Assembly (NCBI RefSeq): GCF_044628455.1
Contig: NZ_JBIYZW010000001.1
Coordinates: forward strand, 1,922,001 to 1,986,000
Origin: Solirubrum sp044628455
GTDB lineage: Bacteria; Bacteroidota; Bacteroidia; Cytophagales; Hymenobacteraceae
DNA: 64,000 nucleotides
Direction: 5' to 3'
Positions 15,649 to 23,578 of this stretch are shown piece after piece. Below the pieces are notes generated by a model, which saw nothing but the letters and a program-made list of their open reading frames with translations, was not told the origin of the DNA and searched no databases. Made by a program: the position numbers and the translations under genes. Numbering within the stretch: the first letter of the stretch is position 1; every line of letters begins with the position of its first letter.

Positions 15649-16872
15649 TTAGGACGAGGCTTTGGCAATTTCGACGGCGTACACCTGACTTTCGCCCTCG
15701 AAGTTGGCGCGGAAAATCAGCCACTTGCCATCGGGCGAGAAGTGCACGTTGGGCTCCAGCTTGTACTGGTGGCTTTTCAGGTTCACCAGCTTCTCCGACT
15801 TGAATTTCTTGCCGTCGGGCCGGAACAGGTAAATCCAGTGGCCGTTGGGCGACTTAGCCACTGAGGAAGGGTAGCCGCCGTCGCCGGCAAACAGCCGCTG
15901 GTCGGGCGAGCTGGTGTAGTGCACCGACCACTCGTCGCGGGTCAGCTCGTAGCTGCGCTGCTTGCCGGTTTTCAGGTCAGTGCCCGTCACGAAAAACGGG
16001 CCGCCGCGGGGCAGCTGGTGGTCAAACCAAATGGTTTTGCCGTCGGCGGCAAACCACTCGTGGCCGGCTATTTCGCGCTCCTTTGTGCGCTGGTGCACCT
16101 TCTTCACCTCCTTGGTGTGCACGTCGATGGTCCAGATGCGGTCCACCAGCTCCCAGGGGCCTTCGTGGCAGAACATGAGCAGCCGCGGGTCGGTGGGCGA
16201 AAACTGCACGTGGTTCAGCCAGGCGTGGTCAGTGTAAAGCTTGGTGAGCTGGCCGGTCTGCACGTTCACCGTGAACAGGGTGCGCGGCAGCTTGGCGTCG
16301 TAGATGCGGCGGAAGTAGTCCTTCTTCTCGGGGTACTGCCGCGAAATTTCCTTTTCGGCGTCGCTGCTCCAGGCCCCGCCCAGCTGGGTTTCGTCGGCGT
16401 TCAGGGTGGTGATGCTGGCCTTGAAATCAGCCGGAAACACGAACACGCGACGGGTCTGGCGGGTGTCGACGTGGGTGGCGTATACCGTGTCGTGCACCTG
16501 GTAGAACACCTCGCGCCGCTTCGGGGCCACAATCTCGCCGCTCATCGATGGGCGCGGCTTGGTCAGGGCCTCGGTCTGGCGGGTTTGCAGGTCGAGGGCG
16601 TAGAGCTGCTTGCCCTGGGGACCGGTGTGGTAGTACACCATGCGGTGGCCGCCCCCGCGCCGCGCCGGCACGAAGGGGTTGTTGTGGAAGTAGAAGCTGG
16701 CGTTGCGGCCTTCGGTGGGCGTCAGGCGCACCACCTTGTGGCCGGTGTCGGCGTCGATCCACTCGGCCGGCATGGGCTGCTGGGCGCCGGTAGTCAGCCG
16801 CTGCTGCCCCAGGGTCGGGCCGGCCAGCAGGCCAAGGCCGAGTACCGCCAGCAGGATTCCGGGTTTGCTCAT
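15649..16872 (-). CDS. PL22 oligogalacturonate lyase-like beta-propeller protein
   Basis: This 407-aa protein has a signal peptide (residues 1-22, ending GPTLG). The repeated propeller blades match the oligogalacturonate lyase (OGL, PL22) family: EWIDADTGHKVVRLT, FYFHNNPF, HVQFSPTDPRLLMFCHEGPWE, IAGHEWFAADGKTIWFDHQ and HFSPDGKWLIFRANFEG. The His residues in HNNPF, HVQF, CHEG and GHEW correspond to the metal and catalytic site of OGL. It is the first gene of the minus-strand pectin operon and starts 208 bp from the divergent pirin gene. The exported location is inferred from the leader. Confidence 0.85.
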   Translation of the reverse strand: MSKPGILLAVLGLGLLAGPTLGQQRLTTGAQQPMPAEWIDADTGHKVVRLTPTEGRNASFYFHNNPFVPARRGGGHRMVYYHTGPQGKQLYALDLQTRQTEALTKPRPSMSGEIVAPKRREVFYQVHDTVYATHVDTRQTRRVFVFPADFKASITTLNADETQLGGAWSSDAEKEISRQYPEKKDYFRRIYDAKLPRTLFTVNVQTGQLTKLYTDHAWLNHVQFSPTDPRLLMFCHEGPWELVDRIWTIDVHTKEVKKVHQRTKEREIAGHEWFAADGKTIWFDHQLPRGGPFFVTGTDLKTGKQRSYELTRDEWSVHYTSSPDQRLFAGDGGYPSSVAKSPNGHWIYLFRPDGKKFKSEKLVNLKSHQYKLEPNVHFSPDGKWLIFRANFEGESQVYAVEIAKASS

Positions 16873-17080
16873 GAGCGTGCGGGGAAAGTAGGGTGGATAA
16901 AGTCGGCGCGCGGGGCCGGAGCGGGCGGTTCGCGGCTGGCGCCTTACATTTCCGCCCCGGGCGCGCCGCGGCGGAATCTGCCTTCAAGAACGCCACGCCC
17001 GCGGCCCCAACCCTCCTGTACTGTTCCGCCCCCCGCGGCCGCCCACTTTTTCGCTCACCCCTGCTCAACGCCTTTTTGCC

Positions 17081-17995
17081 ATGCTGGACTTAGTTATCGA
17101 CGCGCGGGCTGCGGCCCTGGCCCCCGGCTTCGCCGTGAAGCGCATTCTGCCCTTCCGGCAGCGGCGCATGGTGGGGCCCTTCATCTTCATGGACCACGCC
17201 GGTCCGGTCAGCCTGGCCCCCGGCGCGGCGCCCGACCTCGACGTGCTGCCCCACCCCCACATCGGTTTGTCCACCGTGAGCTACCTGTTTGGCGGGCAGG
17301 TCACGCACCGCGACAGCCTGGGCGTGGAGCAGATCATCCGGCCCGGCGAGGTGAACTGGATGACCGCCGGCAGCGGCATTGCCCACTCCGAGCGGTTCAA
17401 GGACCCGGCCACGCTGGCCGGCGGGCAGCTGGAAATGATTCAGACCTGGGTGGCTTTGCCCGCGGCCGACGAGGAAAGCGCCCCGGCCTTTACCAACTAC
17501 CAGCCCCACGAGCTGCCGGTGTTCACCGAAAACGGGGTGTGGATGCGCCTGATTGCCGGCGACGCCTTCGGGCTGCGCAACGAGGTGCGCACCCACTCGC
17601 CCCTGTTCTACCTGCACGTGGTGCTGCAGCCCGGGGCCCGCTTCGGCCTGCCCCGGGGCTACGCCGAGCGCGGGGCCTACGTGGCCAAGGGCCAGGTGGA
17701 GGTGGGCGGCCACCGCTACGGCGCCGGGCAGCTGCTGGTGTTCACGCCCGGCCCCGACCCCGTTATCACGGCCCGCGAAACCAGCACCCTGATGCTGCTG
17801 GGCGGCGAGCCGCTGGGTGAGCGGTTTATCTGGTGGAACTTCGTCTCGTCGCGCAGGGAGCGGATTGAGCAAGCCAAGGCCGACTGGCAGGCCGGGCGCA
17901 TTGCCCTGCCACCCAACGACAACCACGAGTTCGTGCCCCTGCCGCCGGACAAGTCCCGCCCCGCCGGCTCGCCCCCGCCCCAGGCCCTGTCGTAA
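17081..17995 (+). CDS. Pirin family protein
   Basis: This 304-aa double-cupin protein has the pirin N-terminal signature MVGPFIFMDHAGP, then HPHIGLSTVSYLFGG and GEVNWMTAGSGIAHSER, which supply the three His and one Glu that bind iron. The C-terminal cupin contains GGEPLGERFIWWNFVSS, the pirin_C signature. Pirins of this type are cytoplasmic iron proteins, some with quercetinase activity; the substrate here is unknown. It starts at the first ATG of the frame and ends 6 bp from the convergent 79-aa gene. The C-terminal 25 residues are proline-rich. Confidence 0.9.
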   Translation: MLDLVIDARAAALAPGFAVKRILPFRQRRMVGPFIFMDHAGPVSLAPGAAPDLDVLPHPHIGLSTVSYLFGGQVTHRDSLGVEQIIRPGEVNWMTAGSGIAHSERFKDPATLAGGQLEMIQTWVALPAADEESAPAFTNYQPHELPVFTENGVWMRLIAGDAFGLRNEVRTHSPLFYLHVVLQPGARFGLPRGYAERGAYVAKGQVEVGGHRYGAGQLLVFTPGPDPVITARETSTLMLLGGEPLGERFIWWNFVSSRRERIEQAKADWQAGRIALPPNDNHEFVPLPPDKSRPAGSPPPQALS

Positions 17996-18001
17996 CACCT
18001 C

Positions 18002-18241
18002 CTACTCCAGGCGCCCGAGCTGCGCAGCCACCTCTTCCAGGGGCCCCAGAAAGTGCACCACCGGCTCGTACAAACTCCCCGAGGCCAGCTCCACGGCGTG
18101 GGGCTGGCCGGCGGGAATGAACAGGCGCAGGCTGCCCTGCTCGGTGAGGCGCACGTACAGCTCGCCGTGCTGGTAGCGGGTACCGCTGGGAATCCAGTCG
18201 GCCCGCACGAAGCCGGCCTGGTGCAATTCTTCCTGGGTCAT
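18002..18241 (-). CDS. Small hypothetical protein with cupin-like beta pattern (79 aa)
   Basis: The protein begins MTQEELHQAGFVRADWIPSG and alternates short beta strands (RYQHGELYVRLTEQGSLRLFI). It ends with a helix (FLGPLEEVAAQLGRL). No family is recognised. The frame is open upstream to 18337, but a hairpin and T-run that look like an intrinsic terminator lie directly before the ATG at 18241, so the short form is preferred. There is no obvious promoter between that terminator and the start. It lies downstream of the RND efflux operon on the same strand and converges with pirin. Confidence 0.55.
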   Translation of the reverse strand: MTQEELHQAGFVRADWIPSGTRYQHGELYVRLTEQGSLRLFIPAGQPHAVELASGSLYEPVVHFLGPLEEVAAQLGRLE

Positions 18242-18244
18242 TCG

Positions 18245-18271
18245 GTAAAAACGAAAGCCCCAACGGGGCTT
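18245..18271 (-). terminator. Intrinsic terminator downstream of the RND operon, just before the next start codon
   Basis: On the minus strand AAGCCCC-gtt-GGGGCTT (18271-18255) is followed by TCGTTTTTACC (18254-18244). The T-run ends a few bases before the ATG of the 79-aa gene at 18241. It could end the transcript of the outer-membrane-factor gene (stop at 18446) or act as an attenuator for the small gene. A second hairpin, CACCCGC/GCGGGTG, lies just upstream. Confidence 0.65.
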
Positions 18272-18378
18272 CCTGGTTGATAAACGATGCACCCGCCCGG
18301 CGCGCGGGTGGGTGGTGCCGGTTTCAGGTTTTCCCAATCCCTCGATTTCTGAAACACGGCCCGGGCGGGCGGCGGGCT

Positions 18379-18430
18379 TGTTACACTTTTACCTGTTACA
18401 GTTTAAACTGTAACAGGTAAAAGTGTAACA
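18379..18430. repeat. Perfect 52-bp palindrome
   Basis: Two 26-bp arms meet without a spacer at GTTT|AAAC (18404/18405). Every position pairs; the first mismatch is outside at 18378/18431. Each arm holds two copies of TGTTACA, 15 bp apart. It lies 15 bp past the stop codon of the outer-membrane-factor gene and is AT-rich against a GC-rich background. Confidence 0.95.
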
Positions 18431-18445
18431 GAATGCCTACCCTCA

Positions 18446-19930
18446 TCAGCCGGCGGGGGTGGGCTCCCAGCCGCCGCCGAGGGCGCGGTACAGCTCGATG
18501 AGCTGCAAGAACTGCTCTTTGCGCAGGTTGGTGGCTTCCAGCTCGGCATCGAGGGCGCCGCGCTGGGCCGTAATCACCTCCAGGTAGCTGGCGTAGCCGG
18601 TCAGGTACAGGTCGTTGGCCACGGCCACGGCGCGGTTGAGGGCGGCGGTTTCCTCCTGCTTGCGGGCGTAGGCGCGGCGGTAGTTGGCCAGCCCGCGCAG
18701 GTTGGTGTGCACTTCCACGAACCCGGTCTGCAGCGTCTTTTGGTAAGCCAGCAAAGCTTCCTGGTCGGCGGCGGTGGCGCGGCCGTACTCGGCCTTGAGC
18801 TGGCTGCGGTTGAACACCGGCGCCGTGAGGCCGGCCAGCACCCCGAAGGCAATCGACTCGGGCTGAAACAGCACCGAGGCGCGGTAGGCGTTCAGCCCCA
18901 CGTAGGGCGTAATGGTGAGCGAGGGCAGAAACGCGGCCCGGGCGGCCGACACGTCGGCGTGGGTGGCGGCCAGCTCCAGCTCGGCGCGGCGAATGTCGGG
19001 GCGGCGCAGCAGCAGCTGGGCGGGCACGCCGGCCGCCACGCTGTCGGGCAGGCTTTGCTCGCGGATACCGGCGCCGCGGGCTACGCGCTGGGGGTAGCGG
19101 CCCAGCAGCTGGTTAAGCTGGTTTTCGGTTTGCACCACCCGCTGCCGGGCCTGAAACTCCAGCCCCTGGGTACGGCGCAGCTGGGCCGTGAACTGCTGCA
19201 CGGCCAGCTCGGTGGCGCGCCCGCCCAGCTTCTGCACCCGCACGATTTCCAGGGCGCGGCTTTGCAGCTGGGTGTTGCGGCCCAGCACGGCCAGCTCGTT
19301 GTCGAGGGCCAGCAGCTCGTAGTACAGGCGGCCCACCTCGGCTACCAGGGCGGTGGTCACCAGCTGGCGGCCCTGCTCCGAGGCCAGCAGGCGGGCGGCG
19401 GCGGCGCGGCGGCGCTGGCGCAGCTTGCCCCAGAGGTCGATTTCCCAGGAGCTGCGCAGCCCCAGGAAGTAGTCGGGGGTAACGGGCGTGGGAATGCGCT
19501 GCCGGCCTTCGATGTTGGGTGAGAGGTTGGTGTCGTAGTTGCCCACCCCGTTGAGGGTGTAGTCGCCCCAGCGGTCGGCGCCGGCCGCGGCGGCCCCGCT
19601 CACGGTGGGCAGCAGCGCGCCGCGGGCCGAGAGCAGCTGGCTGCGGGCCTGCTCCACGCGCTGCACGGCCATGCGCAAATCGTAGTTGCGCTGCAGGGCC
19701 GTATCGATGAGGCCCACCAGGGCGGGGTCGGCGAAAAACTCGCGCCAGGGGCGGGCGGCCACGGTGGCCGAGTCGGCCGGGGCGGCCGCGCCGTAGCTGG
19801 CGGGCAGCGCGGCCCCGGCCCGGGGCGGGGTGGGCTCCAGCACCTTGCAGCCGCCGAGCCAGAGCAGCCCCAGCGCGGGCAGCAGCCGCAGTGGCCGGAA
19901 AAAGCGGGAATAAGCGGGTATAGCAGACAT
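18446..19930 (-). CDS. RND-system outer-membrane factor (TolC/OprM/NodT family lipoprotein)
   Basis: This 494-aa protein has a lipoprotein leader ending LLWLGGC (Cys near residue 28). It is built of two repeats of the outer-membrane efflux domain with long alpha-helical, coiled-coil-like stretches. Typical signatures are SSWEIDLWGKLRQRRRAA, LLRRPDIRRAELELAATHADVSAARAAFLPSL and YLTGYASYLEVITAQR. The ATG at 19930 is chosen because it gives a proper lipoprotein signal; the open frame continues to 19999. It is the third gene of the minus-strand operon adaptor-pump-OMF, and would form the outer-membrane channel. The 217 bp before it is GC-rich spacer. Confidence 0.93.
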   Translation of the reverse strand: MSAIPAYSRFFRPLRLLPALGLLWLGGCKVLEPTPPRAGAALPASYGAAAPADSATVAARPWREFFADPALVGLIDTALQRNYDLRMAVQRVEQARSQLLSARGALLPTVSGAAAAGADRWGDYTLNGVGNYDTNLSPNIEGRQRIPTPVTPDYFLGLRSSWEIDLWGKLRQRRRAAAARLLASEQGRQLVTTALVAEVGRLYYELLALDNELAVLGRNTQLQSRALEIVRVQKLGGRATELAVQQFTAQLRRTQGLEFQARQRVVQTENQLNQLLGRYPQRVARGAGIREQSLPDSVAAGVPAQLLLRRPDIRRAELELAATHADVSAARAAFLPSLTITPYVGLNAYRASVLFQPESIAFGVLAGLTAPVFNRSQLKAEYGRATAADQEALLAYQKTLQTGFVEVHTNLRGLANYRRAYARKQEETAALNRAVAVANDLYLTGYASYLEVITAQRGALDAELEATNLRKEQFLQLIELYRALGGGWEPTPAG

Positions 19931-20147
19931 GAGAAAGGCAAAGTCCGGGCCGGCGGCGCCGGGGCATGACGAAAAAAGAACGGTCGGCTGGCTGCGCATG
20001 GCTCCGCCGCGCGGCGGGTGGTGGAGTCAGCCCACGGGCCCGGCCGCGGCGGCGTGGGCGGGGCGCCGCCGGGTGGCGGCCGGGACCGGGCTGGCCGCGC
20101 AGCGGGGGCCGCCGACCAGCGCGACCGTTCCGTTTTCCGGGGAAAGG

Positions 20148-23100
20148 TTAGGCCGGCTCGAGACGGCGCACTACAGCTTTGGGAGGTTCGGGTTGGGGTT
20201 CGGGTTCGTCCTCGTCGGTAGTGGCGGGCTTGCTCAGGGAAGCAAACAGCACGTACAGGCCCGGGATGAGCACCACGCCGAACAGGGTGCCGATGAGCAT
20301 GCCGCCCGCCGCGGCCGTGCCGATTGAGCGGTTGCCCAGCGCGCCGGCGCCCGAGGCCACCACGAGCGGAATCAGGCCGGCAATGAAGGCGAAGGAGGTC
20401 ATCAGGATGGGGCGCAGGCGCGAGACGGCACCCTCGATGGCGGCTTCGAGCACCGTGGCCCCCTCCTGCCGGCGCTGGTTGGCCACCTCGATGATGAGAA
20501 TGGCGTTTTTGCCTAGCAGGCCGATGAGCATGACCAGCGCCACCTGGGCGTAGATGTTGTTTTCCAGACCCAGCAGCTTCAGCGAGAGGAAGGCGCCGAA
20601 CACCCCGGTGGGCAACGACAGCAGCACCGGCAGCGGCAGCAGGAAGCTCTCGTACTGGGCCGCCAGCAGCAGGTACACGAACACAATGACCATCAGGAAC
20701 ACGTACACGGCCTGGTTGCCCGACAGAATCTGCTCGCGCGTCATGCCGCTCCACTCGTAGCTGAAGCCGCGGGGCAGCTCTTTTTCGGCCACCCGCTCGG
20801 CGGCCTCAATGGCCTCGCCCGAGCTGAAGCCGGGGGCCGCGTCGCCGTTGAGCATGGCCGAGGTGTACATGTTGTAGCGGGTGAGCTGCTCGGGGCCGTA
20901 CACGCGCTCCATCGTCAGGAACGTGGAGTAGGGCACCATCTCGCCGCGGTCGTTTTTCACGTACAGCTTGAGCACGTCCTCGGGCGCGGCGCGGTAGTTC
21001 GGGGCGGCCTGCACCATCACCTTGTACATCTGCCCGAAGCGGATGAAGTTGGAGGCGTAGAACGAGCCCAGCAGCGTTTGCAGGGTGCTCATGGCCCGGT
21101 CCACGGTCACGCCCTTCTTGGCCGCCATTTCCTGGTCCACGTGAATCAGGTACTGCGGGAAGTTGGCGTCGAAGGTGGTGAAGGCGGCCCCGATTTCGGG
21201 CGTGCCGGCCAGGGCCGTGATAAACTTGTTGGTGGCCGCGGCCGTCTGCTGCAAATCGCCGCGCCCGGTTTTATCGAGCACGCGCAGCTCAAAGCCACTG
21301 GAGTTGCCGAAGCCGGGCACGGTGGGCGGCGAGAAAAACTCGATGCGCGCGTCGCTAATGCCGGCGGTGCGCTGGCGCAGCTCGGCAATCAGCTCATCCA
21401 CCGACTGCTCACGCTGGTCCCAGGCCTTGAGGTTGATCATGCCCATGCCGTAGGAGGCGCCGGCCACTTCGTTCAGCAGGCTGTAGCCTGCCAGCGTGGT
21501 TACCGACTCCACCGGCCCGAGCTGGGCGGCCGCGCGTTGCACCTGGTCGAGCACTTTCTCGGTACGCTCCACGGTGGCACCGGGCGGGGCCGTCACGTTC
21601 ACGTAAATCATGCCCTGGTCCTCGGTCGGAATAAAGCCCGCGGGCAGCACCAGACTCAGGGCCCAGGTAGCCAGGCTGAAAACCAGCAGCATACCGATGG
21701 TGACCCAGCGGCGGGGCGCGATGCGGCGCAGCAGGCTTTCGTAGCTGCGGGCCAGGGCGTCGTAGCGGCGGTTGAAGCCGGCAAAAAAGCGGGCCAGCAG
21801 CCCCGGGCGCGGGCCGCCGGGCGCATCGGGCGTGTCGCCCTCGATGGCGTGGGTGGGCTTGAGCAGCAGGGCGCAGAGCGCGGGCGTGAGCGTAAGGGCG
21901 TTGATGCCCGAAATGACGATGGCAATGGCCAGCGTGAGCGAGAACTGCCGGTAGAACACGCCCACCGGGCCGCTCATAAAGGCCACCGGCACAAACACGG
22001 CCGACATTACCAGCGTGATGGCCACAATGGCTCCGCCGATTTCGCCCATGGCCGCCAGCGTGGCCTGCCGGGCCGAGAGGTGCTCCTCGTGCATCTTCAC
22101 GTGCACGGCCTCCACCACCACAATGGCGTTGTCGACCACGATGCCAATGGCCAGCACCAGGGCGAAGAGCGTGAGCAGGTTGATGGAGAAGCCGAAGGCC
22201 TGCATGAAGGCCAGCGTGCCGATGAGGGCTACCGGCACGGCCAGGGCCGGAATGAGCGTGCTGCGCCAGTCCTGCAGAAACACATACACCACCACGAACA
22301 CCAGCAGGAAGGCCTCAAACAAAGTGCGCAGCACCTCGCTGATCGATGCGTCGAGGAAGCGCGACACATCGTAGCTAATGTTGTAGGTCATGCCCGGCGG
22401 AAACGAAGTGCCCTTCAGCTCGGCCATGCGCGCCTTCACGTTGGCAATGACGTCGCGGGCGTTGGAGCCGGGGCGCTGCTTGAGCATGATGGCGGCCGAG
22501 GCGCGGCCGTCGGTTTTCGATACCATGCCGTAGCTGAGCGTGCCGAACTCGACCTCGGCCACGTCGCGCAGGCGCAGCACCGAGCCGTCGGCGTTGGCAC
22601 GCACCACGATGTTGCGGTACTGCTCGGGCTCGAAGAGTTTGCCGGTGTAGCGCAGCACGTACTGCAGCATGTGGGCCGCGCGGCCCGAGCTTTCCCCGGT
22701 CTGCCCGGGAGCCGCCTCCACGTTCTGGGCCCGGATAGACTCCACAATCTCGTCGGCCGACACGTTGTAGGCCAGCAGGCGGTCGGGCTTGAGCCACACG
22801 CGCATGGAGTACTCGCGCGAACCCATGATTTCGGCCCGGCCCACGCCCTCGATGCGCTTGAGCTCCTGCAGGATGTTGATGTCGGCGAAGTTGTAAATGA
22901 ACTCCTCGTCGGCGGCGGGGTCGTCGCTGAGCACGTTGAGGTACAGCAGCATGCTGTTGACTTCCTTCTCGGTGGTCACGCCGGCCTTGATAACTTCCTC
23001 GGGCAGCTCGTCGATGATGGTGGTGACGCGGTTCTGCACGTTCACCGCCGCCAGGTCGGGGTCGGTGCCCACCTCAAAGAACACCTGAATGGCGGTGATG

Positions 23101-23357
23101 CCGTTGTTGGAGGTTACCGTCGACATGTAGGTCATGCCCGGCACGCCGTTGATGGCGCGCTCCAGCGGGGTGGCCACGGCCTTGGCGCACACCTCGGCGT
23201 TGGCGCCGGTGTACTTGGCCGTAACGGTCACCGAGGGCGGCACGATTTCGGGAAACTGCGTGATGGGCAGGGCGAAAAACGCCAGCGCCCCCAGCAGGGT
23301 AATAAACAGCGAAATGACCAGTGACAGCACCGGCCGCTTGATGAACAAGGCGAGCAT
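20148..23357 (-). CDS. RND efflux pump, inner-membrane subunit (AcrB/MexB-type, HAE1)
   Basis: This 1069-aa protein has the HAE1 architecture: TM1 (VLSLVISLFITLLGALAFFAL), a large periplasmic loop, TM2-6, a second loop, and TM7-12. Clear family segments include FPEIVPPSVTVTAKYTGANA, GFIPTEDQGM and LLGKNAILIIEVANQRR (the TM10 lysine). In TM4 the proton-relay pair, which is D407-D408 in E. coli AcrB, reads VVDNAIVVVEAV, so the second aspartate is Asn (residue 410, codon 22128-22130). The pump exports drugs, solvents or other amphiphiles with the adaptor (23579) and OMF (18446). Expression is probably set by the two-component pair at 25516-27724. Confidence 0.95.
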   Translation of the reverse strand: MLALFIKRPVLSLVISLFITLLGALAFFALPITQFPEIVPPSVTVTAKYTGANAEVCAKAVATPLERAINGVPGMTYMSTVTSNNGITAIQVFFEVGTDPDLAAVNVQNRVTTIIDELPEEVIKAGVTTEKEVNSMLLYLNVLSDDPAADEEFIYNFADINILQELKRIEGVGRAEIMGSREYSMRVWLKPDRLLAYNVSADEIVESIRAQNVEAAPGQTGESSGRAAHMLQYVLRYTGKLFEPEQYRNIVVRANADGSVLRLRDVAEVEFGTLSYGMVSKTDGRASAAIMLKQRPGSNARDVIANVKARMAELKGTSFPPGMTYNISYDVSRFLDASISEVLRTLFEAFLLVFVVVYVFLQDWRSTLIPALAVPVALIGTLAFMQAFGFSINLLTLFALVLAIGIVVDNAIVVVEAVHVKMHEEHLSARQATLAAMGEIGGAIVAITLVMSAVFVPVAFMSGPVGVFYRQFSLTLAIAIVISGINALTLTPALCALLLKPTHAIEGDTPDAPGGPRPGLLARFFAGFNRRYDALARSYESLLRRIAPRRWVTIGMLLVFSLATWALSLVLPAGFIPTEDQGMIYVNVTAPPGATVERTEKVLDQVQRAAAQLGPVESVTTLAGYSLLNEVAGASYGMGMINLKAWDQREQSVDELIAELRQRTAGISDARIEFFSPPTVPGFGNSSGFELRVLDKTGRGDLQQTAAATNKFITALAGTPEIGAAFTTFDANFPQYLIHVDQEMAAKKGVTVDRAMSTLQTLLGSFYASNFIRFGQMYKVMVQAAPNYRAAPEDVLKLYVKNDRGEMVPYSTFLTMERVYGPEQLTRYNMYTSAMLNGDAAPGFSSGEAIEAAERVAEKELPRGFSYEWSGMTREQILSGNQAVYVFLMVIVFVYLLLAAQYESFLLPLPVLLSLPTGVFGAFLSLKLLGLENNIYAQVALVMLIGLLGKNAILIIEVANQRRQEGATVLEAAIEGAVSRLRPILMTSFAFIAGLIPLVVASGAGALGNRSIGTAAAGGMLIGTLFGVVLIPGLYVLFASLSKPATTDEDEPEPQPEPPKAVVRRLEPA

Positions 23358-23439
23358 GAGCAGCTAGTAGGTAGCCGGCCCCGGCCCAGGCGGCCGGCGC
23401 GGCGAACAGCGGGCCTCAGCGGCCCTGAATGCGTGCTGA

Positions 23440-23524
23440 GCTTGCCGGAGCACTTCCTCCCCCTTCAGGATAGCGTCTGCTCACCAAAGCATGCGGCACT
23501 TCCAGGAGTGATGCTCCGGCAAGC
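23440..23524. repeat. 85-bp element with 13-bp inverted ends
   Basis: The exact inverted ends GCTTGCCGGAGCA (23440-23452) and TGCTCCGGCAAGC (23512-23524) enclose 59 bp. That core itself repeats part of the end (CACTTCC twice). It looks like a small dispersed or MITE-like repeat in the 221-bp gap between the adaptor and pump genes. No ORF is inside. Confidence 0.7.
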
Positions 23525-23578
23525 GCAACACGGAAGTTACGGCTTGCCCGGAGGGCAACTATTCTATTTTCAAGCGGG

